In this document: piece by piece, positions 1 through 12,526 of the stretch
Numbering within the stretch: the stretch's first letter is position 1
Layout of the letters: each line of letters opens with the position of its first letter
Assembly (NCBI RefSeq): GCF_905220365.1
Contig: NC_061141.1
Location: 3,851,501-3,915,500 of the forward strand
Reading direction: 5' to 3'
From: Vanessa cardui
Taxonomy: Eukaryota; Arthropoda; Insecta; Lepidoptera; Nymphalidae
Length of the DNA stretch: 64,000 bases
Made by a program: the position numbers and the translations under genes
The notes under the pieces: generated by a model
Database searches by the model: none
Seen by the model: only the letters and a program-made list of their open reading frames with translations
What the model was told of the DNA's origin: nothing

Positions 1-561
1 ATGACTCTCTTTTAGATATTCCCTGAAAATGTCACTTTTCGACTGTCATGTGTTCTACGTCATACTGATGTTGCCAGTATGTACGATAAAAAATAAATGC
101 TACTTAACCTTTTTGATGCTTCGACATATATACCGAATTTATAGCACAATACAATGCTTTCATTTTCGTATAACGTATATCAAGGCTAGTGTAGTAGTTT
201 AAGTTCTGACTGGCGTTTTCTAAGACAATAATAAGTCCACTTTGCTTATTATTCTTATTATTCTTTAAGATTGGATCCTCGTTCTCTATGGAATATAAAT
301 ATGCTTACAATCTTAGTGTTACTCTTTAAAAGTATCATATGGACCATATTAAACAAAAGGATTTCAGATTTGATTAGTATTCTCCAATGTAACAGTCTAA
401 TATCATTATGTTGTAATTATGATTCAGCTTTTTTTCATAACTCAGAATATTCATTGTGTTCTTTAAAATTATAGAATTTATCATTACCCAACCCCATTAT
501 CTTCTATGAAAATCACCTTTTTTAACGATCACTCTTATAATTACGATCAATAATATAAATA

Positions 562-740
562 CGGAACTAATCTGTCTATCTGTATGTTGCTCTTTCACTG
601 CAGAACCACAGAACAGAATTTGTTAAGCAAATGCAACTCAAAGGAACTCCCAATAAAAGACAAAAGCAACTTTATTATACCTAAGGCCTGAATACCAACC
701 TCTAAAATCAGAGTAAAGAAGGAATCAACAACTAGCGTCT
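562..740 (+). repeat. Repeat E, diverged
   Basis: GTCTATCTGTATGTTGCTCT, then CTCAAAGGAACTCCC and CCAACCTCTAAAATC to CAACAACTAGCG. The family usually ends in a GCGAAGCCGCGGGC...CTAGT motif, probably a LINE 3' end. Confidence 0.6.
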
Positions 741-771
741 TATACGTTAATCAATGTCAAAATCCAATTGA

Positions 772-1284
772 TCACCTCATAGTACAAAGTCGCTTCCTCT
801 GTCCCTATTTCCCTTTATATGCTCAAATTTTTAACACTGCAAAACGTATTTTTATGCGGTTTTCTTTAATAGAAAGAGTGATTCGAGAGGAAGGTTTTGA
901 CGATGACGATCTCCTTGGTCGAGTGGTGTGTACACCGGTTTTCATGGGTACGCCACTCTGAGGTCCCGGGTTCGATTCCCGGCCAAGTCGATGTAGATAA
1001 CCATTAGTTTTCTATGTTGACTTGGGTCTGGGTGTTCGTGGTACCGTCGTTACTTCTGATTTCCATAACACAAGTGCTTCAGCTACTTACATTGGGATCA
1101 GAGTTATGTTTGTCATGTTGTCTCATATTTAAATTTATTTATATTTATTTATATTCATATATATGTAATACATGGACAATATAATAAAGTAACACTGACA
1201 ATTTTAGATGTTTCTAATGTGATGTCGTAAATAAACAAATTCTGTAGTACATTTAGTATCAGCTTTGCGACCGAGCGAACCCGG
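772..1284 (+). repeat. Repeat F, split by a SINE-A
   Basis: The left half (AGTACAAAGTCGCTTCCTCT to AGAGTGATTCGAGAGGAAGG) and the right half (AATACATGGACAATATAATA to GCGACCGAGCGAACCCGGGG) match the uninterrupted copy at 44848-45062. Confidence 0.82.
904..1152 (+). mobile_element. SINE-A (tRNA-derived), full length, nested in repeat F
   Basis: The head has a box A-like GGTCGAGTGG and box B GGTTCGATTCC, so RNA polymerase III could transcribe it. The tRNA-like head is followed by the family body (ACACAAGTGCTTCAGCTACT) and an AT-rich (TTTA)n tail. It splits a repeat-F copy whose halves lie at 772-900 and 1155-1284. Confidence 0.85.
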
Positions 1285-2814
1285 GGCAAAATAATGAGTG
1301 ATGAGGCCGTTTATATTATGTAAGCTATGGCGAAATGACCGAAATTTGCTGAAGGCAAAACATTTCGGGGTCAATTTGATTTATATACGGTTTGATACAG
1401 TTCCACGGCTTTCTTGTCCGACAATGCAAAATTGATGGTTGAAATGAACGCAGGAGAGATTGTCTCGGACCGGTTACATACATAATTCGGTGCTTTTAAA
1501 AAAATTACTATAATTTTTCAATTATTTTAAACGCTGTCGATAGCTATCTATATTTAACATGTATTTCGTTCTAAATTCTACTAGTTTTTTCTTCAATTAA
1601 TATCATATGATTATATGAAAATGTATAGACATAAAAATAAAGTTCTAATTATACAAAAATTATGTTAAAAAGTGTTTTATAATTTACACTTTTTTTAACA
1701 AATGTATATTTCAACAAGACACGGATAAGTACACTTCAACCATACACTTGGAGAAGTAACTAAACTGCAAATTATTCAAGGCTTTTGGTGCCGCAGAACC
1801 GACAATCAATTGTTATAATATACATGTAATGAAATAAATTTAATTTGTCTCAAGAAACAAACTTGTATAGATTAATAAAAAATCATTCATAAAAGGCGTG
1901 AAAAGGTAAAATAATGCATGTGTCCAATTTCATAGAAATTCTGGAAAAGGTGTATTCCATTGGAACAGCGTGTTGGAATATGTTCCAAACCTTCTACTCA
2001 AAGGGAGAGCTTAGTCCAGCAGTGGGAAATTTACAGGCTGTTGTTGTTAATATAACTAGAGAACCGCATTTCGAAATAACCAAAATTTTATCTAGCTAGA
2101 GAGAAATGAATTATTATAATAATTATATCTGCTAAAGACGCAGCAACCAGTTATCCTATCTACACTAAAATGCTAATCTAACTCTTATTCCCTTGATGTA
2201 AAGATTATAATAGCAGATTAACTACCTAGTATTTCAGTCGAAATCCCGTTTCAGATTTAAGTATTCTTATTTATTGCAATTTATCAGTAAAACGAGATTT
2301 TAAACTTGTTTTAATTGCCGTTTGCTAGAACTAGGGCTGTGCCAAAATAGATAAATAATAAATAGGAATTTGTATGTAATATTATGAATTTCTTTATATT
2401 ATTGTCAGATGACACACGTTACTTATAAAATCAAAACTTTAAGCTGAATAATATTATGTATAAATTGCATTGCAAGGAGTACGTACTTACGCCTTTTTTA
2501 CACTAGGCCATTCACCCCTGAACCCAGAAATAATTTATTGTAGATCATAAAATACCTACTGCTTTGCAAGATCTCCTTTCTACTGACTTACGTTGATGTG
2601 GAGAAAGAGGATATCAAAGAGGATATCAACGATTTATAATTTCAATTGAAGAAAAAATTTAATGCAATTATTTCTATATTAAAATTTCATAAATACATTT
2701 CGATGTTATCATTATTCAAGTCATCAATTTTACATTCTGACATAGAACAGACAGTGCTTGACAGCTCTGACGGTGCTGACTAGTCCTACCAGCGTCAATT
2801 TTAGTTATGACATA
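1285..2814. other. No gene seen
   Basis: AT-rich DNA with a SINE-B scrap at 1914-2046; nothing else recognised. 1-560 is likewise empty. Confidence 0.6.
1914..2046 (+). mobile_element. SINE-B 3' fragment
   Basis: Matches the 3' half of SINE-B (GCATGTGTCCAATTTCATAG to TTTACAGGCTGTTGTTG). The head is missing. Confidence 0.8.
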
Positions 2815-2955
2815 GGTGGCAAACTAGCAGGAGACTAACCTGATGGAAAGTGACTACCACCGCCCATGGAGATCTGCAACACCAGGGGGATTGCAGGTGC
2901 GTTGCCGGCCTTTAAGGAAGGAGTATGCTCTTTTCTTGAAGGTTCCCATGTCTTA
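2815..2955 (+). repeat. Repeat H
   Basis: TGGCAAACTAGCAGGAGACT, CCTGATGGAAAGTGACTACC, GGTGCGTTGCCGGCCTTTAA. A common lepidopteran interspersed repeat. Confidence 0.75.
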
Positions 2956-3049
2956 TGTTATTATTATACATTTACCCTTCAAACAATAGAATTGTAAGTA
3001 TTGTTGTTTGACAATTAATGCAAACTTAGTGTTTTCTGTTCTAATTTCA

Positions 3050-3125
3050 AAGGTGAGTAAGCCAGTGTGAGCCAGGCATTAGGGACAACCTATCTAAATC
3101 CTCAAGGATGGTGGCTCATTAACGA
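3050..3125 (+). repeat. Repeat C fragment
   Basis: AGGTGAGTAAGCCAGTGTGA, GGGACAAC and AGGATGGTGGCTCATTAACG match the middle of repeat C. Confidence 0.6.
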
Positions 3126-3146
3126 GTATATGTCTTTCTAACCTTT

Positions 3147-3412
3147 AAGTAGGCTTTTTTTCAAGCACCTTTCAATCGTTATTTAACAACTATACTAAGT
3201 GAAGCTACCACGGTTCGGAAAGTAGATTCTACAGAGAAGAACCAGCAAGGAACTCAGTGATTACTCTTATTCAAATTTGAAAATACAGTCATGTTATATT
3301 TACAATCATATATGTATGTAATACATTCAGCCTAGAAGTCAATCAGTATTAATTCCGCGCTTTTTTATCGTCTGCATAATCTTGTATTAAATAATATCCT
3401 TGTTTACCAATG
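3147..3412 (-). mobile_element. LINE-D 3' end, 5' truncated
   Basis: Complement of the LINE-D 3' UTR (GGCTTTTTTTCAAGCACCTT, GAAGCTACCACGGTTCGGAA, GAAGAACCAGCAAGGAACTC), ending in the decayed C-terminal coding end (TTCCGCGCTTTTTTATCGTC). Confidence 0.8.
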
Positions 3413-3907
3413 AGGTGACACAATAGCCTATCCCCCACTATTACATCAAAATCTGTTCAGTATTTTTGAGAAAATAATAAAACACCCATTCATAATAACC
3501 AAAATGTATTTATTTCTTATTTGCTTACAAGCCCTATTGTAATTATTGTTGTGCTAACCGCCATTTTGTTTCCCGCGCTTCGCTTATGAATCGCTTAAGC
3601 GCTTTATCATTAATAAATATACCTCAATAAAAACACGCCGAGTTATCAACACGAGATCAAATAAATAATTACTATTCAAGGGACTAATCCCTTAATGATA
3701 TTGATAAGGATAACTTTATATACATTTAACGGCCTCGTCAGTCTAATAGCCACAGAACTGACAAGCCATAGTCCCCAAATCCAGAGGAATTAGCATGGCT
3801 TATTATAAACTACATTCGTGCTTCTAAAGTTTTCTTTCTAACTCTAAAGGTTTCAGGGTCACAAAATTTTTAGTGCCTGAGCTAGGTACTAGTATATATC
3901 ACTATCA

Positions 3908-4470
3908 CTACATATTATAAAACAAAGTCCACCAGCCGCGTCTGTCTGTCTGTATGTTAGCGATAAACTTTAAAATTACTGAGCGGATTTTGATACGGTG
4001 TTCACTAATAGGCTAGGATTCATAAGAAAGGTTTAGGTTTATAATTTAGGTTAAGGTTTATGTGTAAATAAGATTTTTTTTATGGTATAGGTTGGCGGTC
4101 GAGCGTCTGGGCCACCTGATGGCGATTGGACACCATCACCCATAGACAATGAAGCTGTAAGAAATATTAACTATTCCTTACATCGTCAATGTGCCACCAA
4201 CCTTGGGAACTAAGATGTCATGTCCCTTGTACACTGGCTCACTCACCCTTCAAACTGGAACACAACAATACTGAGTACTGTTATTTGGCGGTAGAATAAC
4301 TAATGAGTGGGTGGTACCTACCCAGACGGGCTTGCACAAAGCCCTACCACCAAGTAAAATAAGTTGAAATAGAACGACAATTGTGATACATGACAATTTT
4401 AAAAAAAAGGTAATAATATATTAAAAAAATCTTAGTTCAACCCGTGCGAAGTCGGGACTGGCCGCTAGTT
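3908..4470 (+). repeat. Repeat F, split by a repeat C
   Basis: The left half to 4080 (ATTATAAAACAAAGTCCACC, GAGCGGATTTTGATACGG) and the right half from 4354 (CCCGTGCGAAGTCGGGACTG) enclose repeat C 4081-4353. Confidence 0.78.
4081..4353 (-). repeat. Repeat C, complete, inserted in repeat F
   Basis: Runs from TATGGTATAGGTTGGCGG to GCCCTACCACCAA. This family of about 280 bp recurs more than a dozen times here. No coding frame or tRNA-like head is seen; it may be the 3' end of a LINE or a SINE with an unusual head. It sits between the two halves of a repeat-F copy (3908-4080, 4354-4470). Confidence 0.85.
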
Positions 4471-4826
4471 TACAATAAAGAATGATACCTAGTGTTTCAA
4501 GGAGAATTATTAGGTGTATTTCTCCTCAGAACACTCACTTCTATGACTTTATTAGATGTCAATCAAAGACATGGAAGGTTCATATTGACAATTTTCTTAC
4601 CCCTCTGTTAGGGTAATTTAAAAACGGATGTAATTTCAATCAAATAAAAATGTGTTGGAATCACTTTATTTTAAATTCCCTCATATTTATTCTTGTTTTT
4701 TTTTTATTCACATTGATTTATTTATTTTGAATTTGGAACCAATATAGGAATTGTCTTTGGTTAATTAAAAATATTCAAATCTTACTCTACACAGGTGGTA
4801 TTTGTTTAGCCATATTTGTCTACTAA

Positions 4827-4922
4827 TCAAAAAAATCAAAATCAAAATAAACTTTATTCAAGTAGGCTTTACAAGCACTTTTGAATCGTCATTTTACAAT
4901 TAAGTGAAGCTACCACCGTTAG
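4827..4922 (-). mobile_element. LINE-D tail fragment
   Basis: (AAAATC)n tail followed by AATAAACTTTATTCAAGTAG and GAAGCTACCACCGTT. Confidence 0.8.
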
Positions 4923-4947
4923 CATTTCACATAATCTATATTTCTAT

Positions 4948-5284
4948 AGTAATATTATAAATGTGAAAGTAACTTTGTCTGACTGTCGCTCTTTAACAGC
5001 CAAACCACTGAACCCTAAGATTTTAAATTTACATGGTTATTTTTATTATTAAAATTATTCAGTCGTGAACAAGACATTCGTAGATAATGTCGAAATATCG
5101 GGTTGCACCGAACAAAAATAAAAAACATGGTAAATATCCCGAAATCAATAACTTTAACACTGAACTTATTTCACGAAATTTTGGTAAACAAAATTGAACT
5201 TCAAAGAAGGATATTTTGCCTAACACATGACAACCAACCTCTAAAATGCGAACAAAACCCCGAGCGACAACTAGTATTATATAA
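4948..5284 (+). repeat. Repeat E with an internal AT-rich interruption
   Basis: Starts ATAATATTATAAATGTGAAA and GTAACTTTGTCTG, is interrupted around 5030-5140, and resumes with CACGAAATTTTGGTAAACAA, ending in CGAGCGACAACTAGTATTAT. Confidence 0.7.
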
Positions 5285-6224
5285 TATATGATAAAAAATG
5301 TTGAATGAATCCTTTACATACCGGATATATAAATTTGATTGTTTATCGTTTATATAAGTGATTTGATTGGCGATTAAGACGTAATTCTGAGCCTCTTATT
5401 GGTTCATCTTGATCTAATCTACATTCCGAACCAATGGAAGCTTTACATTTAATTTAATCATATTTATTCAGAGTATTAGCGAGTATTTTTTATAATTAAT
5501 AAAATAATTAGTTAGTGTCACAACTCGCCTTGGCAACTAAGATGTTACCTTACCTCAATACAAATCTATAAATACTTTTATAAAAGGTAAATGTTCTTTC
5601 CAGTGGTAAGTATTTTATATTATTCCTGAGTGTTATAAATTCGGTATAAATGATGTGTCTTATAAAATTTTCTTCATTAACAAGTTAAACCGTGTGAAAC
5701 CGGGACGTGTCGATAGTATCACATTATAGACTACAGACTTATCATAGCAACTCAGGTCACGGTGTTTCCTTTTCAGAGCCAGTGGTAGTGTTTATCTGAC
5801 TATCAATTAGTAAATGTTATATAGGAGTTTGATTTGAGGAGTTTGACTTTACCTTAACTTACTTCAGTGACGTCGCATCATCAAAATTGCATAACTCGAA
5901 TGATTTCATTAACTTGCATATACAGAATTGTATTGTATTGATGATTCCTTCAAATACATATCATACAAAGACGTATCGTTTCGAACCTTTTTGAACATTC
6001 TTAAGTACTTGCTTTGCTAAACGCACAGACAGCACTGTCTCGTTTAAACGCAGCTTAAAGTCCGTTACGCCACTGACAGGCGATCGCTCTTTAATGGAAG
6101 GTATGTTCGACTTTAGCTCGCAAATAAATATATAAATATATTTACTATATGTTATAATTTCTTGGATATATATTGTTGTTTCTCTACACGTTACGAGTAG
6201 TCAGTGTAGTGTTTGTTGTCACGT

Positions 6225-6368
6225 GTTAGGTAAAAAAGTAGGCTATGTATTTTCTTGGAGTTCAAGTTTGCTTCACACCAAATTTCATCGAATTCGGTTC
6301 AGCGGTTTGGTCGTGAAAAAACGACAGAAAGACACACAGTTGCTTTCATATTTCTAATATTAATATAT
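6225..6368 (-). repeat. Repeat E
   Basis: Complement of the family: AAAAAAGTAGGCTATGTATT, TTCAAGTTTGCTTCACACCA, TTCGGTTCAGCGGTTTGGTC. Confidence 0.78.
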
Positions 6369-6899
6369 ATTTGAAACAATATTTTTTCAATGTACGCTAA
6401 CTGCCGTTTTGAAATATATTTTCGTATTTACTTAAGTTCTTAAATATTTACTATGAATTTAATTTAACATATGTATATATATTAACATTTATTACTCACA
6501 CTCCAGGGTGGCTTGAAGAGATCTCTCATAGAGATAAGCTTTCCTATGTATCACTTTGTTTCTTTGTTATTCTTTTTTTTGTTACTTGTTTTTGGTACAT
6601 GAATAAAATAAATAAATAAATAAATATAAATTTATTATAAAAGCTTAAATTACATAATAACAATAACAGTTCGGCTTTTTATTTATGATTAATTATGATG
6701 TTATTTCGTATTGATAACATTTCACAGTGCTTTAAAAAAAATATTTTCAAATTTGTACTGTTTATTAAATTGATTTATAGCTAAATAAAAAATTATGTAA
6801 TCATCTCATAAAACAAAAACTTTTGAATCGTCAGTTCTCACATTTATTGGAAAACAAGGTAACTGCCAGAATTTAACAGAGATTACAATTCATTGTCAC

Positions 6900-7010
6900 A
6901 TGCCGACAGAGGGCGCTGTAACAAGCCGGAGGACAATTTCGCGTATTTCCGCAACGCCGCCACAATCACTCGTCGATCAAGGAATTTCCGCGCACTGATT
7001 GACAGCCGAT
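6900..7010. promoter_or_regulatory. CpG-rich island with a CTCF-like motif
   Basis: Contains GCCGACAGAGGGCGCTG, CGCAACGCCGCC and CCGCGCACTGATTG in AT-rich surroundings. No repeat match in the window. Possible promoter or boundary element. Confidence 0.35.
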
Positions 7011-8070
7011 GAAAATAGACTCACTGATTGTTTTGCCAGCGAATTAGTGGCATGGTAAAGCACGGTGGGGTAGAATGGGGTGCATGTAGATTGTGTTTAC
7101 GACATTGAAATTAAATTGTATGTATGTTTTCGTTCTCTTAAAACCTATAAAAGTACAATTTATGTTTTGAAAAATGTTTTACTATTTTATTTGAGACATT
7201 AGAGAAGCTTTGCTTCGCAGTTTCACCCGCTTTCTACTTTTTCTATTTAAGTGTCAAATGTGAATTGTATATATAATGTACTCCAATTTTTTTTTCAGAA
7301 TATGTATTACATATGCATCAATGAATATTTTAGTTCATAAGCACATTTTTGGTTAATGAAGTAGGTACGCAACATTATTATGATTTACACTAAATAAAGC
7401 TCAATAGTTTCTAATTAATTACATAAACGAAAAAAAAAAAATCTAATTACATTAAACTGATACTTATTTCAGACGAAGACAACTCTATGGCATATCAGAA
7501 ATACTATTTAGAAATAAAATCAATTAAACCATAATATCACTTACAGCGGTACAAATTAATCTATTCTTAAAAAAAAATTGAATGCACATAAAAAGCAGTT
7601 CAGACCTTACGTACGCGGTACTTTGTATTAATAAGCAGCAACGTCATTAATTATCACATACTTTTAGCGGTTTGCATAATAACATTAACAATAAATTAGG
7701 TTTATTACGAGTAACACATTCGTGAGACGCTTATGGACAATTCAAAATGATTAGAGCTCACGTAAGCTGCATGTTCTAAAGGAAAATTGACTCGACTTTA
7801 AAATTATGCGCATAGATATTTATTAAGTGTTATTCAGTAACCAACCGTAACATTTTGGTTTGTATAACACCTTATATATTCTGACTTTCATTACAAATAT
7901 ACTAACGGGTATTTTAGTGGTCGCGATAGGACTGATGATCTGAATTAGGGTCGAGAAATAAGTTATGGAAGTTTAATTGTAATTGTTTTTTATTGATCGA
8001 ATGCTTACAAAAAAAGATCAAATTTAATGTAAACCACGCAAATGAGTGTCATCGTTTTTATTATGTAGGT

Positions 8071-8262
8071 CACTACAGCCCATCGACAATTGTAATAAAT
8101 TATAACAATTCCTTATATTGTCAATGCGCCAACAACACTGTGGACTAAGATATGTCACCTGTGACTGTACACAGTTACACTGACTCACTCACCAAACCTT
8201 AACTCAATACTGAGTACTGTTTCGCGGTATACCTACCTAACACAAAATCCTACTAATAAGGT
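8071..8262 (-). repeat. Repeat C, decayed
   Basis: GCCCATCGACAATTGTAATA, GTCAATGCGCCAACAACACT and CAATACTGAGTACTGTTTCG keep the family order. Confidence 0.7.
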
Positions 8263-8904
8263 AATAAATGTACATTTCATAGTAATATTTAACATATATT
8301 AAACCATTTGTATTTTTATATAATAAGGGTCAAAAATCTTAAAAACCCAGTACATAGTCTACGTCTGATTACGAGGGTAATAACACTAAAATAATATTAT
8401 ATCCAATGCACTATAAATGTGTCAGAGTAACTTTATAAATTGTGGCATTTACTTTGTTCTACAATGTAGTAATGTAGTCACTTTATATAAATGATTTGGA
8501 CAAACAAACTTATATACTATATTGATTTATAAATCCAGTATAAATGAATTCTCGTTTCTATACAATCGACAGTATTTCGATCGAAATGGTTATGTCCCAG
8601 TTCTTAGACAAGTGTCAACTTATATTGAATTGAGTCGTCGAAAAACGTAATCGATTTATATCGATTCGAATTATAAATTTGTCATTGTTTATAAATTTTA
8701 AAAATAGAATTTGTATTTTGTTTCTTTTAATATTTTTTAATAATCAAAGGAAGCTATTTCATAAGGAAGCTAATAAAAGGCTAGACTTTTTAGAAACAAA
8801 TCAATTTCGTTAGAGAGCCCTAACTAATGTCACCATTGCTTATACATTGTACATTTCACATTTATGGTATATTGGATATAATATTATTTTAGTAGTAGTG
8901 TTCC

Positions 8905-9174
8905 CTTGTTCAAACCCAGGCAAGCACCAATATGTATATGTGCTTAATTTGTCTTTATAATCATCTCATCATCATCTCGTGCTCGGCGGTGAAGGAAAAC
9001 ATCGTGAGGAAACCTGCATGTGACAAATTCCATAGAAATTCTGCCACATATGCATTCCACCAACCCGCATTGAAACAGCGTGGTGGATGTTCCAAACCCT
9101 CTCCTTAATGGAAGAGGAGGCCTTAGCCTAGCAGTGGGTAATTTACAGGCTGTTACTTTTGACTTTACTTTTTT
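8905..9174 (+). mobile_element. SINE-B, nearly complete
   Basis: Box B-like GTTCAAACCC, the GCTCGGCGGTGAAGGAAAAC core and the CAGTGGGTAATTTACAGGCT tail are all present. Confidence 0.83.
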
Positions 9175-9269
9175 TACCCTCGTTGTAATCAGACGTAGAC
9201 TGTAAGATTTTTGGCCCTTTAGTTGTCATTCTTAACACAGGCCAGTATCTCCTACAGGGAATATCTTCA

Positions 9270-9350
9270 GAAAATCCTGACCTGGAAACTGAACCTAGAA
9301 CCTCAGCATTTACAGCCTTATAATATTTACAAGACTAACGAGTTAAATAA
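9270..9350 (-). repeat. Repeat G head fragment
   Basis: CTGACCTGGAAACTGAACCT and AGAACCTCAGCATTTACAGC recall the tRNA-like end of the G family seen at 63.7 kb. Confidence 0.5.
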
Positions 9351-12269
9351 GTACCAAACATTCCAAGGTTTAGTGTAGTTTCAATAAAAAACCTTCTAGT
9401 GTACACAAACAGCAAATAAATAATTGTTTCGAACTCATAACAAAGTACAATTAGAACGATCTCAATAAAACCTTCATACAGAATGACTAGAGGCACAACC
9501 ATGTTTTAAAATAGTGATGCACCACGAAAAAAAAACCTTCCTCATTACGGTAAAGAACCAGTTAAAGAACGTATGTAGCCGCTCGATCATCGATAACTCC
9601 AAACAGAATCGATAACAAGTCTAAATTATGACACCACTGTTGTGTTCTCATCTCCTCAATCAACGATTGGACAACTTAATAATATTTAGAAATGGCATTA
9701 CAATAATAAAATTAATCGATTTTTTCGTTTAGTTTAAATTAATTGTGTAACTATTTTATTACTAACGACTATTTGCGATTTAGTTTAAGTGTTCTTTTTG
9801 TAGAAAAAATTTGAACGTTATCTAACATTTAAATAAAAATATATTATTATTCGTTACATAATGTTGATTTTTGTAGCAGTTATAAAGTTATAATAGTAAA
9901 TTATATTACTATATATTATGGTAGAATTTATTTACTATCAGTATGAGTCATGGGAAGCGTCTGGATGTGAATAGTCTAAAACTGTTGTAGAGATCCTTTC
10001 AGAGGCCTATGTGCAGTAATGGACCTCTTCTAGATGAGATTGTGATTATTATTAATACTTAACACGTTGGAAGAAATACATTTTAGAAAAATGTATCTAG
10101 AATATTTAAATACGTACGTACAACACCAAATATCATCATCATACAAATATATGGAAAATTGTTCTTCAAATTTAATTTCGGGCACAAACTTACCTAAGGT
10201 ATATTATATTGTACTATTGCTTAGGCAAACTTGTGTGATTTTTATTTACTTCTGTCGACAAATTACTATCAATTACAACTAATTATATTCTGTGATAATA
10301 TTGAAAAATATAAATATGAGTAACAAATTTTAATAATAATTAAAGCCCTTTCTGCAAATTTCTAAACTCTATGGACGACTGCGTTGTATGCAAAGTTTTG
10401 CAATGAAAGAAATATATTGTTCTCGCCCGTCGTTGCCTCGCAAATCTGTCATCCCGACAATCTTCTGTTAGTTATTGACAGTTCGTTTGTTTTAATATAT
10501 TGTTGTACGATTCCTTTTGAAAACGTTTAATTTTCGAATCAGGATTAATTTCTTTGTTTTGAAATTTTAATAATTTTTTTATCCATCTAATCTAGCACTC
10601 TTTTCTATCCGAAAAGTATGAGGCCTGTGGATAGTATATGATAAGAGAAATCCCAAAAAAGGGACATGATACCTTACCAACTGTTTTTTATATGTCACAA
10701 ATACACAGGGCATAGCTAGTGTATATTAATTTCGTAATTTTTTTTGAAACATTACATTCGGACTTGATCCAGTGATTAGACATAAAGTCCGCATATTCTA
10801 TGTTCAAAGCCCAGGGTGGGTAGATAAAATAACAATGGGTTTTTCCATATAAATATTATCAGAAACAGATTGGAATTGATACATACCGAAAACATACAAA
10901 CTCTGGGATTTTTCAAGTCGGATATGCCTTCCAAGTTATGACAGTCAGCCGAACGAAAGAACACCTGAGTTTACAGACAAAGTTATGCACTATATTAGTA
11001 TAGTATTTCCTGCCTAGTTTAGTTTAGTTGCCTAGGCTGATCTTCATCACGATTGCTGTAACCGAAATCGGTCAAGACCCCATCACAATAAAACGTTCAT
11101 ATTTAGCATATATATTATGATTTATTTGAATCAGCCATTTTAACGATTTGCTAATCATACTAATCTCAGCAGATGGGACGCCCCGGGCTAATCAAATTTC
11201 CTCAAACTATTCAAATATAAATCATGCAAAACGCTTAATAAACCGCTGTACCGTTAAAAGTAATGTCATATAATGGCCACATCGAACTGTTTTACTCGTT
11301 TATTTATATACTCTTTGAGTTTCAAATTAACACCACCTGCTGGTGTTAAGAACGTTTTCACTTAAAGCTATACTATTCGTTGCTATGTTAAGATGGAATG
11401 TTAAGAATCTCTGTTACAAATAATAATTTACACAAAACGATAAAACAAATCAACATCTTTTACAAATCGTTTTACAGTACTTTGAAAATTAGAACATTTT
11501 AATATTTATAAATCATTTATTACGTTCTTTTACGAAATAAGAACGGGATTTGTGGCAGGTTCTTTTAATTATAATCTATATTCCAAACTGCAAAGGTATT
11601 ACGCGTAGCTCGAAACTCACTGCCGAATTTAATATATATTGATGATAATTATTATAATCAAAACATGATAAACGTTGGATACGTTAATAGAGTATATTAG
11701 AGATAAAGTGGTGAATTCTTACCGAATCGCACTACTGGTAGCAGTTTTACTTTTATTATTGCCTGATTATTACCGCGTAATGCTACTGACTAATCAAAAC
11801 TGTTTCTAAGAAATTAAATTCAATTGAGTTGTATGTAGTGTATATAGTCTGGTTTTGATGTATTATGGAGAATAGGAAAAAAATGATATTCATACTACAT
11901 AGATAACTTAAATAATTTATAGTATAGCTTACGCTTCTCATCATGTTGGAAGTACATCCCAATCGGCCACCCGATTAGTTTGGTTCATAAATATTTTTCG
12001 TAAGATGATTTATTTGTGAGGCAGCTCTAATTATTTGAGTCTTGCCTTTTCGAGATCAAGTTTTATTCACGTTATACAAAACATATCGAAATAAAGAATT
12101 TTGATTAATTTAAATACCTGTTTGATATTGAGAAATGGGTTAATATTGACTTTTAAATGCATAAGTGGAGCTATTCTGTTAGCAAAGACACGAAACTCAG
12201 CTCAGGATACGACCGTGAAATATCAGAGAGTTACATGTAACATTGACTATATTATTAGTGATAACATTT
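9351..12269. other. No gene seen
   Basis: AT-rich, with repeat G at 10755-10975. Short frames (10067-10282 and others) lack any coding sign. Confidence 0.6.
10755..10975 (+). repeat. Repeat G (tRNA-like head at left)
   Basis: CCAGTGATTAGACATAAAGT and a box B-like TGTTCAAAGCCC, then TATTATCAGAAACAGATTGG. Its complement gives a 62-residue frame with no coding support. Confidence 0.6.
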
Positions 12270-12526
12270 GAGCCTAGATGTCCCAGTAGTCATAACTACT
12301 TACCCAATGATTGCAGGTTCAAACCCAGCCAAGCACCACTGAGTTTCATGAGCTTAATTTGTGGTATAGTTCATCTCGTGTTCGGCGGTGAAGGAAAATA
12401 TCGTGCATCATCTGCTTGTGACTAATTTCAACGAAATTTTGCCACATATATATGTATCCACCAAATATGGTGGAATATGGTGCAAACCTTCTCCTCAAAA
12501 GGGAGGCCTTAGCCCAGCAGTGGCAG
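12270..12526 (+). mobile_element. SINE-B, diverged
   Basis: The tRNA-like head (CCTAGATGTCCCAGTAGTC, GGTTCAAACCCAG), the core and the GCCCAGCAGTGG tail are recognisable with many changes. A 126-residue open frame across it has no coding character. Confidence 0.8.

Larger units (their letters stand above)
5285..8070. other. No gene seen
   Basis: Apart from repeat E (6225-6368) and the 6.9-kb CpG-rich block, only AT-rich DNA and a short (AAAT)n run near 6602-6625. Confidence 0.6.

Noticed and set aside
961..1000. tRNA gene (box A and box B present)
   Set aside because: The tRNA-like head is followed by the SINE-A body in five copies, and no cloverleaf with paired acceptor stem was found.
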